This document shows, piece by piece, positions 23,028 through 33,745 of a DNA stretch of 62,000 bases (positions within the stretch are counted from its first letter, which is position 1; every line of letters begins with the position of its first letter). A program made the position numbers and the translations under genes. The notes below the pieces were generated by a model that was not told the origin of the DNA, did not search any database, and was given only the letters and a program-made list of their open reading frames with translations. The stretch is from Mesostigma viride (lineage: Eukaryota > Streptophyta > Mesostigmatophyceae > Mesostigmatales > Mesostigmataceae). Where the stretch lies: the NCBI GenBank assembly GCA_009746045.1, contig RPFO01000338.1, positions 1 through 62,000 on the forward strand, given 5' to 3'.

Positions 23028-23576
23028 GTGACCCGTTCTATCCTTACTTTACCACCAAGTTCCCACTTCCTTCGTTATCTAAACTCCCCTCCTGCATTCG
23101 TCTACTCGCTTCTAATAACCCGTACAGGTGGACGTCCACCTGGCGCCCCCGCTACTCCACATCCAACAACCCCCTCAAGGCTTCAAAATTGGCTCGCATT
23201 CCCAGCATTCCTAAACAGAGGCTTACGGTTTGGAATGAGCATGGGCCACATCTCCCGTGCATGCTGTCCTGTGCGCTGCCACGAGGGCGAGACGGGCAGC
23301 GCGGCCGAAGAAACAGGTTCAGCCAATGAAATTCCCACCATAAAGCCATCCCGGGAACCCAGTCAGGAGACTGGGGCTAAAACAGGGCCGACACCAAACG
23401 AGGGGGAGCTAGAGCCGAGGGAGCCGTCGGACACGCTTCTCCACGTGGCGCTGGCCTGCTGCGTCTTCTACCTGGCGTTCAAAGCGTATGACGCGATCAA
23501 TGGGGGCCACTCCCTGTTTTCGGACGTGGACTCGGAGGGGGCGATCTCCGTGCTGGACATGATGGGACTGGAGTGA
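23028..23576 (+). CDS. Hypothetical protein with C-terminal membrane segment
   Basis: A 182-residue ORF. The first ~69 residues are Pro/Thr-rich and look doubtful; a second Met at residue 70 (23235) may be the real start, or this may be a terminal exon. Residues about 95-130 are acidic and polar. Residues about 137-154 (LLHVALACCVFYLAFKAY) form a likely transmembrane helix, followed by a short acidic tail ending in VLDMMGLE. The family was not recognised. It ends 132 bases before the TTAA of the transposon copy at 23713. Confidence 0.4.
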   Translation: MTRSILTLPPSSHFLRYLNSPPAFVYSLLITRTGGRPPGAPATPHPTTPSRLQNWLAFPAFLNRGLRFGMSMGHISRACCPVRCHEGETGSAAEETGSANEIPTIKPSREPSQETGAKTGPTPNEGELEPREPSDTLLHVALACCVFYLAFKAYDAINGGHSLFSDVDSEGAISVLDMMGLE

Positions 23577-24205
23577 GGAATACCGATGATTATAATGCTG
23601 CATCAGTCCCCGTTTGGTAGGGACACCCCTGCAGGACATAATGGTGCAGGAGTGACGAGGCATACGTTAACTCTATTCAGTGAGACAACAATAGAGTACT
23701 TGTTTGACTTAAGGGGACGTGGCGCGCCGAATATTTTCCGCGCCAAAAAATTCGCGGTACCGTCCGTACGGTGTATAATGTGTGCCCGGACCGCTCAACA
23801 CTCGCGGAGGTGGCCATGGCGGCATGCCTTTATGCAATATTAATCGATATGGCACGTAAACAGCTAGAAGAAATGCTTGAATTTCGCAGAAGATTAGTTG
23901 ATGACCTCATTTCATGGCGGGGGTCCAGGATATAATTTCTCTTGCGGATCATGAAATTTAATGCAGGTTTACGGCAGCTATTGTGAGGCAACGTAGGCTC
24001 TAAAGACCGATTATGAAGCAAGTTACTTAATGGTGTTGTCGAGTTTGTGCCGAAGCTTCCCGGTTTCTTTTACATTTCCGGCATTCAAGGTAAGAACCTA
24101 CGCAGGCCTGCGCATGTCGCCTTCGACGTATTCACGGAAGGCGCACCTTCCTTGTTCGCCTGATCAATGGATGATGTCTTTTATTGTTCGAGCTTGCGTG
24201 CCAGT

Positions 24206-24490
24206 TTATGCATGAAACATTTCCATGCAGGCAGGTGCATTGACGTCGGCCTTTCGCCTTTTTTTCGGGCAGTTTCCCTGCAGGAAGCGCTCCATTTCTT
24301 TCGGTTGCATCGTCAGATTCCTAGCAATTTCGTACAATTTCGTGTAGTTTGTGGCTGGCATGCTAAATGCGCCGAGGTCTTGAAAGTTGTTGGTAATGTG
24401 GACATTTGTTTTCCATAATCCTTTGGACATGAGCTTGCTCAGACGCTTTGTTATGTGCCGGATCTGACACGCCTGTTTTAGTAACGACAT
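24206..24490 (-). CDS. Possible ORF inside TTAA element B
   Basis: A 94-residue minus-strand ORF with plausible coding character: RLSKLMSKGLWKTNVHITNN, then LTMQPKEMERFLQGN and a basic PKKRRKAD patch that could be a nuclear localisation signal. The corresponding part of copy A (near 4690-4790) keeps similar DNA but not the frame. It may be a remnant of a transposon-encoded protein; no family was recognised. Confidence 0.3.
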   Translation of the reverse strand: MSLLKQACQIRHITKRLSKLMSKGLWKTNVHITNNFQDLGAFSMPATNYTKLYEIARNLTMQPKEMERFLQGNCPKKRRKADVNAPACMEMFHA

Positions 24491-24716
24491 CCGGCATGTG
24501 CCTAGAGGCTAACAAGCTGGCATCAGCTTCTTAGCAAATTGCCATATTGGAAAGGAAGGTGAGAATGGTTCTTTTGCTGGCCATACTGCATGAGTGGCAT
24601 TGCATTAGATAGGTGTTTCCATTGCTTTCCTTGAGCTATAACCATTAAGACTTCCCTGCTATGTGTGCAGCAAGGCAAGCTGGATAGGATGTGAATGATT
24701 GGCAGACAACATGTAT

Positions 24717-24787
24717 CAAAGAGACAACCAGCGCAGGCCAGAAATCGGGAGAATCCGGACCATGGTAGCTCGAGCCTGCCGTTATCT
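24717..24787 (+). repeat. Dispersed short repeat, full copy
   Basis: About 70 bases, nearly identical to the reverse complement of 44398-44469. It includes GAGACAACCAGCGCAGGCC, ATCGGGAGAATCCGGACC and TAGCTCGAGCCTGCCGTTAT. A short GATTAGCTGCCGTAT tandem follows at about 24795-24858. Confidence 0.85.
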
Positions 24788-25687
24788 TTTCCGTATGATT
24801 AGCTGCCGTATGTGATTAGCTGCCGTATGATTAGCTGCCGTATGTATGATTAGCTGCCAAGTTTGCAGGCTGCAGTTGCCTCTATTGCTTGGGCAGTCTT
24901 TCTAAGGTTTTTACACGTATACTTGCTGAGTTCTCGGCATAAATTTACATGCTAACCTTGGGCTGAGCATAGTGTATGCTCTCTTGGTGCGTGTATGCCT
25001 AGCGATGGTGTTGCTATGCACACGCTGGCAAGGCTGGCCATGCTGAGGGCAGGGGAGGGCAGATGAGGTGCCCAGCCTTTTCTTATGTTGTGTGATCGAG
25101 TTGGGCATGTTTTTTGGCTTCTTGGATGGAAAACATGATGTCTAGGTGGCCTTATACACAGAAAAACCTCATTTAGCGTATGTTCAGGTTTTAGCACGCA
25201 AAACCTTATAACTTGAGCTAGACTTGTCGGAATGACCTGGGACTTGGACCACTGCTGTCCCCCTGTTAGCCGGATTTTTTCTTGATTTTGTGGCCTTATT
25301 TGAAGTGTTTATGATACATTTATTCCCAATGTCCGGTAAAAAAAGACCTGTTTTGCGGGAAAATTAATAACTGTTCAAGGTTTTGCCATTTCCATGATGT
25401 AAATAGCTCAGCAAGCTACACACTCAGGGAACTACAAATGGTTGATTTTTGGTTGCCAACAAATGTGTGCATTGGCTGGGGCATACCCAGCCCTAATTAG
25501 CGTCTTTTTCTATTTATAGCGCAATATTGGCGTATACTTGGGGGTAGTACCCCCAACAAGTGCATGAACAACTCACAAGAGATGTTATTTAGTGCCCGCA
25601 ATCATATTTCAGCATTGTGCAAATGAATTTCAAGTGTTATTACCATAGTTCAATTTTTAAGGGTTTTGGGGTGCCACCTCCCCTTAA

Positions 25688-26324
25688 CATATATTCTGTG
25701 TCTATCTCCACGGGGTAGGGTACATTGCATGTATCGGATTGCCACCCGGGGTTTCCTTGGCACCAGTGTGCATGGTTATTGGTGCCATGTTCCGCCTGTC
25801 GGGGATAATTTTTGGTGGGGACCTCTGGCTTGGGCCAGCGTCCGTCCATAACAGGGAGCCTCAAGCAAGTGCCCACGTCAGAAAGCTGCAATGGCTCCAT
25901 TCCCATCAATAATGGATGCTGCACATGGCCCGGGATGGTGTGCCATCGATCTGCCAGTATCTAGACACCCATATCTAACTTTGTTTGGCACATAGTGGCC
26001 GCCATGCGCCCAGGAATAGTTGTCTAAGTTTATAGTGAGCTTTCAAATTGTTACATGGAAGTCTCTGGTATGTATATTATTTTGCATGGTCAGGATAAGC
26101 TGCCAATGTCAGTACATGTGTTGGAAATTCGAACCAGCATATGCATGAATGAGTACCTTGTGTCTTTGGCCGGATGGGTTCGATCAGCTATTTGCATCTT
26201 AGCCATGCGTCCAGGAATAGTTGTCATCTAGGAATAATCTGGCGGAGCACATTTTTGAAGAATTTGCGAAGCCGTGCTTTTTTTTGGCAGCGTGTGAAGA
26301 GGGGACGCGATTAGAGCATTTTTA
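25688..26324. other. Spacer without recognisable gene
   Basis: Nothing with coding or structural support was seen between the TTAA element and the CCCA array. Confidence 0.4.
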
Positions 26325-26329
26325 CGTAC

Positions 26330-26819
26330 CACCCACCCACCCACCCACCCACCCACCCACCCACCCACCCACCCACCCACCCACCCACCCACCCACCCAC
26401 CCACCCACCCACCCACCCACCCACCCACCCACCCACCCACCCACCCACCCACCACCCACCCACCCACCCACCCACCCACCCACCCACCCACCCACCCACC
26501 CACCACCACCCACCCACCCACCCACCCACCCACCCACCCACCCACCCACCCACCCACCCACCACCCACCCCACCCACCCACCCACCCACCCACCCACCCA
26601 CCCACCCACCCACCCACCCACCCACCCACCCACCCACCACCCACCCACCCACCCACCCACCCACCCACCCACCCACCCACCCACCCACCCACCCACCCAC
26701 CCACCCACCCACCCACCCACCCACCCACCCACCCACCCACCCACCCACCCACCCACCCACCCACCCACCCACCCACCCACCCACCCACCCACCCACCCAC
26801 CCACCCACCCACCCACCCA
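26330..26819. repeat. (CCCA)n tetranucleotide array
   Basis: About 490 bases of CCCA/ACCC with a few one-base slips. The predicted PPTH, GGWV and similar ORFs on both strands are by-products of the repeat. Confidence 0.95.
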
Positions 26820-26820
26820 C

Positions 26821-27370
26821 GGAGCAAACCGACAATGTCACGACCGACGCGGCGCCAAATAGTCGCCTAGGTTTCTTTTCTGCGAGGGCCTTTTTAAAAT
26901 GTCGTGCCGCGTCGTGTACCCGAGCCCTTTTTTGAACGTCAGATGCAAAATCCGCTTGCCAGACCGGGAACTCCGTCCAATACCGTATTGCAATACCACC
27001 AATGCACTACTACCATTCGAATCACCGATATCCGTCGTTTTAACTCCCACAACGCGACCCGTGCCATCTAGAAACGTCCAATGCATGGTACAAACAGCGC
27101 CGCGCCTATCCAAGTTTTCAGCCATCACCTTGACAGAGCGGGTCCAAAAGCCAGTTTTAGTCCAATTTCTTATTTTGCGCCCTTATTGGTTGCCTTTCCG
27201 CTGTTCCACCGACCCGCGGCCTTCCTTTTGCCTAGCTTAACCCTTAATTTGTACTGAGTCCGTTTTCGTGGCGCCAGTTGAACTCGCGCCACTCTAACGG
27301 ACTGAGTTTGTGGCAGAACCAGGCGCCGCGCCAAAAATAATTCAACGGTCAAACCTGGGGGGATCGAAAG
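26821..27370. other. Flank of the copia insertion
   Basis: A minus ORF at 26838-27128 has mixed composition but no recognised domain. A hairpin-like inverted pair, ACTGAGTCCGTT with AACGGACTGAGT, lies at 27254-27308. Confidence 0.35.
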
Positions 27371-27801
27371 TGTTAGGAGTGAGAAAACAATGTTTGCCAC
27401 AAAGTTTTACTTTATTTCACTCAGATAAAAATAAGTCTCAGTCGGCAGCTGGCCGGCTGCTAGTTCCACCACAGGAGTGTGTGAGGTGTGAGGTACTGAG
27501 AGAGCAAACAAGGTGCGTAGCTTCGCCTTTTAAACAATTCCAGGCTCAGCTACTGGGTAGCAGTTATGATCTACCTACAACGTGGCCACACCAAACCGGT
27601 TCTTTTCTGACTGTGTGGCAGTTACAATCATAACGTGATCTCAAGCCAACCATTCACAACCAAAGTTCAAGGTCAGTCACAGAATGACTGGGTCACTTAT
27701 GGAACAGAACTTAAACATGCGGCACATGCCCGTCATGTAGTCCAGAGCTAGCACTAAACTATAAGTACTAGTTTCAGGCAGGTGTGTCGATACTTCTGAC
27801 A
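27371..27801 (-). repeat. Copia 3' LTR
   Basis: Starts TGTTAGGAGTGAG and ends CTTCTGACA on the plus strand. It matches 33314-33745 except for a missing C in CCCGTCATGTAG. Confidence 0.95.
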
Positions 27802-27810
27802 CCCCCCTTA
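27802..27810 (-). other. Copia polypurine tract
   Basis: On the minus strand TAAGGGGGG directly precedes the 3' LTR, the expected place for plus-strand DNA priming. Confidence 0.75.
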
Positions 27811-27942
27811 CTCGGCACACAGGCCGGAAAACAAACTCAAGCAAGCCAGAACAAATGTTCACTAAAAGAACTGTAGTATGGGACCAGTGTCACAGGCTAG
27901 CAAGTGTGTCCTTATGTTGTCTCATCACTAATTGCCAGTAAC

Positions 27943-30900
27943 TCAAATACCCAACAACTTGTGTCTGAGCTCCACAAAACGTGGCTCAGGTAGTGCCTTG
28001 GTGAGCATGTCGGCGATCATCGCTGCCCCAGGAAGGTGAGACACCTGAACGGTGCCATCCGCGACCTTCGCGCGAATGTAGTGGTACTTGACGTCGATGT
28101 GCTTGGTACGCCGAGGGTGAACAGGGTCTCGTGACAGAGCCACAGCACCAGTGTTGTCGCAAAACACCTGAATTGGCCCTGAGGCCGGGTCACCCAACTC
28201 CTTGGTGATGGTGAGAAGGGGACCACCTGCTGCGTGACACCGCACAGGGCCATGTACTCGGCCTCACAGGTGGACAGGGCTGGAGTGGGCTGCTTGCGAC
28301 TGGTCCACTCCACCGCAGCACCGCGGTACATGACCACGTTGCCAGTGATTGACTTGCGGTCCACAGGATCGTTTGCCCAGTCGGCATCCGAGTAGGCCAC
28401 CAGCCCCCCCTGCCCCGAGTAGGACAGACCCAGGTCCTTGGTGTGTACCGCGTACTGAAGCACCCGGCGTGCCAGCCCAAGGTCGCTTACAGTAGGGTTT
28501 TTCATATTCTGAGTCAGCAGGTTGACTGCGAATGCCAGGTCAGGCCGAGTGCATCCCATCGCATACAGGAGTGCCCCGGTGATCGCTTGGTAGACGCGAG
28601 TGTCGTCCGCGTTGAGAAGCCCCCCCTCACCACGGGGGGTGTTGGGGACGACGGGCGTCTTCACCGCCCGTGGGGAGACCCCAAAGCGCTCAGCGAGGGC
28701 CTCCAGATACGGGCCTTGGTGCAGAAAAACTGTGCGCGCCGGCGGGTCGAGGACCAGGGAGACCCCCAGAAAGAGGGAGGGGGCATCCGTCTCGGTGATC
28801 TGGAAGCGCTGGGACACCCGTTGGGTCCACTGCGATAGCCACTCCGCCGAGGAGTGGGAGACCAGGAGATCGTCGACATGGACGAAGGCAAAACCACCAA
28901 CATACAGGAACAGACACGTGTCCGTGGTGCTCTGGACAGCGCCAGTCTCATGGATGAGGTAGTCCCGGAGCGTGTGGTGCCAGTTCCGGGGCGCCTGTTT
29001 GAGCCCATAGAGGCTCCGCCGGAGGCGCCAGAGGTACGTTTGGCCAGTGGGGTCGCGCTCCTCAAAGCCCTTGGGGGGAAGGACATACACGTCCTCCTCC
29101 AACTCAGCATAGAGGAACGCGGTGCGGACATCCAGCTGCCGGATGGGGTGGCCAGCAGTGCCAGCACGAGCCAAGCCCAGGCGCACGGTGGCAGCACGGA
29201 CGGTGGGAGCAAAAGTCTCACCGAAATCAATGCCCTCGCGCTGTGCAAACCCCTTGCACACAAACCGGGCCTTGCACCGCCCATCAGCTTTCTGGGCGAA
29301 GACCCACTTGGTGGGTAGGAGCTTGGCACCGCGCGGAAGATCACGCATATGCAGAAGCTCGTAAACCTGGTGCTCCTGGAGGCTGGCCAGCTCACTCTCC
29401 ATGGCCGTGCGCCATTCCGGCAAGGCAAGGGCGGCAGCGGGAGAGGAGGGCACGGACGCAGGCTGGCTATGAAAAGCAGCAGCGAAGCACAGGTCAGCGA
29501 CAAGTGAGTGATGCGCGTGGATCCGTGCAGCCTTGGTGACAGGTTGATCCGGCCAGGAAGAAAGTGCGTCATCCAATACATCATCGCCCCCGAAACCAGG
29601 GGGAGCGGGGGTGTTACTGCCATGAGAAAGGTCGCCACACAAGGCAGCACCACGGGAACCCCACACGGGGAGGAGACCTGCAGAGGCACCAGGGGACGCC
29701 GGAGGAGAATAGCCGGTGCTGTCAGCCGTGCTCTCCAGGTCAACCGAGGTACTCAAATGCGGCGGAGGCATCCCCGCCCCGGCGTGTTCATATGACGCCG
29801 CAGAACGCGAGTGGCCAGAGGCCTGTCCGCGCAACAGAGGGGCATGCTGTCGAGCATCTGACACGGTGAGGTAAGATGTCGGCGCCGAGGCAGGAGCCGG
29901 AGCCGTCGGAGCATGGCCGTTCCGCACAAGTGCCTGGATGGCCGCAGCGGCGGCCGGGGGGAGAACGAAACGCTCAGGAGTCCCCCCGATGCTGACATAG
30001 CTGTCCTCACGGCCTGCGGGCAAGGCAGTGGAGGGCGTTGCCGGCCCCCCAGAGTCCTCGGCAGAGGCAGAGGGTAACTGCAAAGGGGCAGGAGTCAGCA
30101 TGTCGGCGGGAAAGAGGTCGGCCTCCGCAAAGGGGGCCGCCGGGAGCCACTGCGCAGCCTGCGGGGCCCGGTTGCGCCACGTCTCGTCGAACTGCACGTG
30201 CTTGCGCTCGATGACACGCCCGCCGCCCGTCGCCTTGTCGGGCACCCATACGAGGTAGGCCGGGGAGTCAAGCTTGTATCCCACGAAGAGGCCATCCTCA
30301 GCGCGAGAATCAAACTTCTCACGGGCTGCCCCCTCAACCAAGACGTGGGAGGGGCAGCCAAACACACGCATGCCGGATAAATCCGCAGGGCGCCCATACA
30401 TGAGGAAGTAGGGCGTTGCGTGCTCCGGGTTGCTGCGGCAGGGCAGCCTGTTGATGATGTAGATGGCGCATGCAAAGGCTAGAGCCCAGAACTCCTTGCC
30501 GAGGCCAGCATGCGCCAGCATGCTCCTGGTCATGCTAACTGCGACGCCCCAGAATCGCTCCGCCACGCCGTTCTGCTCCGGCGTATAGGGGGACGAGAAC
30601 TCTTGCCGCACGCCATACTCGGCGCAGACGGCGCGCCAGTCCTGGCCAGTGAAAACCGCGTCTTGGTCGGAGCGAAGCTCCACAGGCGCCGTGGCCGCGG
30701 ACGCCCGGAACGGCTTGATCTCCGTGGCCAGGAAGTGACGCAGGCTCCCAACGGCAGCGTCCTTCGTCTTCAAGAAGTAAACCCAGTGAAAACGAGTGGC
30801 TTCATCCGTGATGCCCAGGACATACCGCCAGTCCCCCAACACGGCAGGGGTCCGCATGGGACCTAGCAGGTCGCAGTGCAGGCGATGGCGAGGGGTCGCG

Positions 30901-31979
30901 CAGCGTGGCGTCGTGCTGGGGGGAAAGCTGCTCCGCCGCAAGTGACCGGCAGGGCAGGAAGGACACGTGGGAGCCTTGGGACCGTGGGTCACCATGTTTG
31001 AGGCGGGGTCGGCGGCTAGCCGAGCAATACGATCCGCGCCAGCGTGTCCGAGGCGCAGGTGCCACTGCATCAGGTCCACGGGGGCGGCTGATGTGGCGAG
31101 GGCATGGGGCGCCACCCCGCGGAGCAAGTAAATGCCGTCACACTCCACGAGGGGGAACGTGCGGGTCCCCAAAGTGAGGCGCAGGTGCTTAAAGTCCACA
31201 TCATGGCCGGCTTTAAAGAGCTGGCTCACCGAGAGTAGGCGGGCCTGAAGGCCTGGGACATACAAAGCTGGGCCGAGGTGCACGTCCGGGGTGCCGAGCC
31301 GGAGAAGCAGAGGGCCCCTGCCGCCCGCATGCAGATTGCCGCCCGAGCCGGTGATGCGCAGCCGGAAGGCGGGATCAAATCCATCGCCAAAGTCCGCCCG
31401 GTGAGGCGTCATGTGGTACGTGGCACCCGTGTCAACCACCCACTCCGGGGCACACCTAGCCGAGGCCGTTGCGGCCGTGTGAAGCACAGAAGGAGCGGTG
31501 GTTGAGGAACCAGCCGTCGAGTCCGAGGAGGTGCTGGGGCGGGGTGCCGAGAGACGACTGCCCGAGCGGGACGGGGAAGGCGCAAGGCCGTGCACTGGAC
31601 GAAGCGAGGCCTGCCCGTGAGGCTGCACACCGTCGCGCAGGGAAGCACCTAAAGGGTTGGCGCGCAGGGAAGCACACAAAGGGCCTCGACCCACGTGGAA
31701 CGCGTACGTCGTCTCCAAGGGAGGCAGGCCTGCGTCGGTGTGATGGGCGTGCCCGGCGCCGTCACCGCGGAGGTGAGCAGGGCGCTGGGCGGGATGGGCA
31801 GTCCAGCAGGTGGCGGCGTCATGTCCAGGCTTGGCGCAGACGGAGCAGGGCGGCCCGCGACCACGCCCGACCCCTGCGCCACCACCGCGACCACCACCGC
31901 GCCCGCCGCGCCCCCCGCTGCTGCCGCCATGGCCGTGGCCGTTGCCGTGGCCATTGCCGTGGGCGCGGCCGTTGCCATG

Positions 31980-32021
<42 letters not shown>

Positions 32022-32038
32022 TCCGTTGCCGGTGCCGT

Positions 32039-32069
<31 letters not shown>

Positions 32070-33067
32070 TCCGTTGCTGCTGCCGTTGCCGTTGCCGCGG
32101 GCACCGCCATGCCGTGGGCCACGCCCCCGGCCAGGGGTATGGTATGCGTGGTTGGAGGCAGAGCCAGAATCTGCAGGGGACGGGAGGCCACCCGTCAGCA
32201 GATCTTCAACTTCCATCAGGCGCTGCCGCAGGACCGGAACAGTCTCGACCTCGTCAAGACGGAGGGAGATTAGCGCGGGCCTGTACTCGGCGCGCAGACC
32301 GCTGAGGACGCTGGCAATGAAGGCAGCGACTGGGAACGTAATGCCTGCAGCCTGTAGCTTGGCGTACAGCAGTTCCGAGCGGTTCACATACGGCTCCACA
32401 GTCTCGCGAGCAGTTTGACGAAGTTGGGCCATTTGTTTCCACAAGTCCAGACGCATGGACTTGGTGAGCTTGCCATGCTCATAGACCTGGATGAGCTTGG
32501 TGATGGCCAGACTGCCCAGGCGACGATCCAGGGGGAGCGTCTGCATCAAGGCACGCGCAGGCCCATCGACGACGGCCAACAAGGCAACGTAAAGGAGCCG
32601 ATCCAGTTGCACGTTCTGGACAACACCTGCCAGCACTCCAAGGAGGCCAGCATAAAGGGAAACAAGGCCCAAGAAATGGTCCTTAAAAGGGATCCACAGC
32701 GTCCAATCTGAGCCGGTAAAAACCTTGACCCCACGAACATCCTTCAAAAGCTCCTTGCAAGCCACAAAGGAGGCTCGGGCGGGGCCCCCCCCGCCGTACC
32801 GCGGCTCAAACCACCACCGTCAACCGCCGGATTCTCACCGTCGGGAGCACCGTGGGCGGCGTCCTCGTCACCACCTGGCGGGTGCAAAGCCAGGGCAGCC
32901 AGCCCAGCTGCTGCGTCAAAAAATACTTCGCCTGGGAGACCCGAATCGGTAAGAGTTACGGATGATGCAGTCAAAGCGGCCAGACCGGCAGCGTCATCGG
33001 CATCAAAATCGTTACTGCCAGCAGCGCGACCCGCGGAAGCGACCTGGCTGCGAGTGCCGGAAGCCAT
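27943..33067 (-). CDS. Copia Gag-Pol polyprotein, two frameshifts
   Basis: The main open frame is 32765-28017 (1582 codons). Its order: UBN2-type Gag (residues ~1-200), an Asn/Gly repeat (~220-275), a CCHC knuckle (CSVCAKPGHDAATC, ~305), protease (VVDTGATYHMT, ~440), an integrase zinc region (HLRLGHAG), catalytic Asp in HCDLLGP (~630), Asp in RSDQDAVF and Glu in NGVAERFWG (~735). RT carries FVHVDDLL (~1296) instead of the usual YVDD. RNase H starts near SDADWA (~1460). The frame breaks in GGGG at 28218-28221; the last part of RNase H (DNTGAVALS, HIDVKYHYIR, MLTKALP) continues in another frame to 27943. Upstream, a frame starting at 33067 (MASGTRSQ) joins the Gag frame across the C8 run at 32785-32792, so the true start is probably 33067. 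Antisense ORFs here are not genes. Confidence 0.93.
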
Positions 33068-33297
33068 TCCAGCAAAAAAACAGCAAAAAACTCCGAAAAA
33101 AAGGTAACGTTGGCCAATAGATTCCGGCCAGGAATCGAACCAAGCACCTTTCGTATCACGCGCCAGACGGGAATCAAACCTCCGCCTACGCTGTCGTCAT
33201 GCAAATCTCGCCGAAATACACAAATCTAAAGTCAACCGCGAGCAGAGCCTCGGGAAACGACTTTTACCAGCGGTAAGCAGGTCGAAAGGCGTGCGAA

Positions 33298-33313
33298 CCG
33301 CACTCCGATGCCA
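33298..33313 (-). other. Copia primer-binding site candidate
   Basis: On the minus strand TGGCATCGGAGTGCGG directly follows the 5' LTR. It partly resembles the TGGTATCAGAGC initiator-Met tRNA site common in copia elements, with several mismatches, so the primer tRNA is uncertain. Confidence 0.6.
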
Positions 33314-33745
33314 TGTTAGGAGTGAGAAAACAATGTTTGCCACAAAGTTTTACTTTATTTCACTCAGATAAAAATAAGTCTCAGTCGGCAGCTGGCCGGC
33401 TGCTAGTTCCACCACAGGAGTGTGTGAGGTGTGAGGTACTGAGAGAGCAAACAAGGTGCGTAGCTTCGCCTTTTAAACAATTCCAGGCTCAGCTACTGGG
33501 TAGCAGTTATGATCTACCTACAACGTGGCCACACCAAACCGGTTCTTTTCTGACTGTGTGGCAGTTACAATCATAACGTGATCTCAAGCCAACCATTCAC
33601 AACCAAAGTTCAAGGTCAGTCACAGAATGACTGGGTCACTTATGGAACAGAACTTAAACATGCGGCACATGCCCGTCCATGTAGTCCAGAGCTAGCACTA
33701 AACTATAAGTACTAGTTTCAGGCAGGTGTGTCGATACTTCTGACA
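33314..33745 (-). repeat. Copia 5' LTR
   Basis: The 432-bp partner of 27371-27801. It lies upstream of gag on the coding (minus) strand, so it should carry the element's promoter. Confidence 0.95.

Larger units (their letters stand above)
23713..25683 (-). mobile_element. TTAA-flanked DNA transposon, copy B
   Basis: The 1971-bp segment is bounded by TTAA at 23709-23712 and 25684-25687. Its ends are inverted: GGGGACGTGGCGC on the left and, from the right, GGGGAGGTGGCAC. Read on the minus strand it parallels copy A (3457-5353): the GGGGGTACTACCCCC block near its start, AGGAATCTG followed by CGATGC in the middle, and CCGTACGGACGG with GCGCCAAAAA at its end. The copies have diverged strongly. 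A dispersed short repeat (24717-24787) lies inside it. Confidence 0.65.
27371..33745 (-). mobile_element. Ty1/copia LTR retrotransposon, nearly complete
   Basis: A 6375-bp element coded on the minus strand. It has TG...CA LTRs of 431 and 432 bp that differ, as far as I can see, by one base. It is flanked by a 5-bp target duplication (GAAAG at 27366-27370 and 33746-33750). A PBS-like TGG site abuts the 5' LTR and a polypurine tract abuts the 3' LTR. Domain order Gag, PR, IN, RT, RNase H is copia-type. The near-identical LTRs point to a recent insertion. Confidence 0.95.

Noticed and set aside
26221-26862. PPTHPPTH and GGWVGGWV ORFs of 160-213 codons
   Set aside because: Direct translation of the CCCA tetranucleotide array in every frame, with no independent coding sign.
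28443-32418. Long plus-strand and alternate-frame minus ORFs across the copia element, including 28661-29743
   Set aside because: They overlap the conserved RT, IN and Gag coding frame and show only shadow composition.
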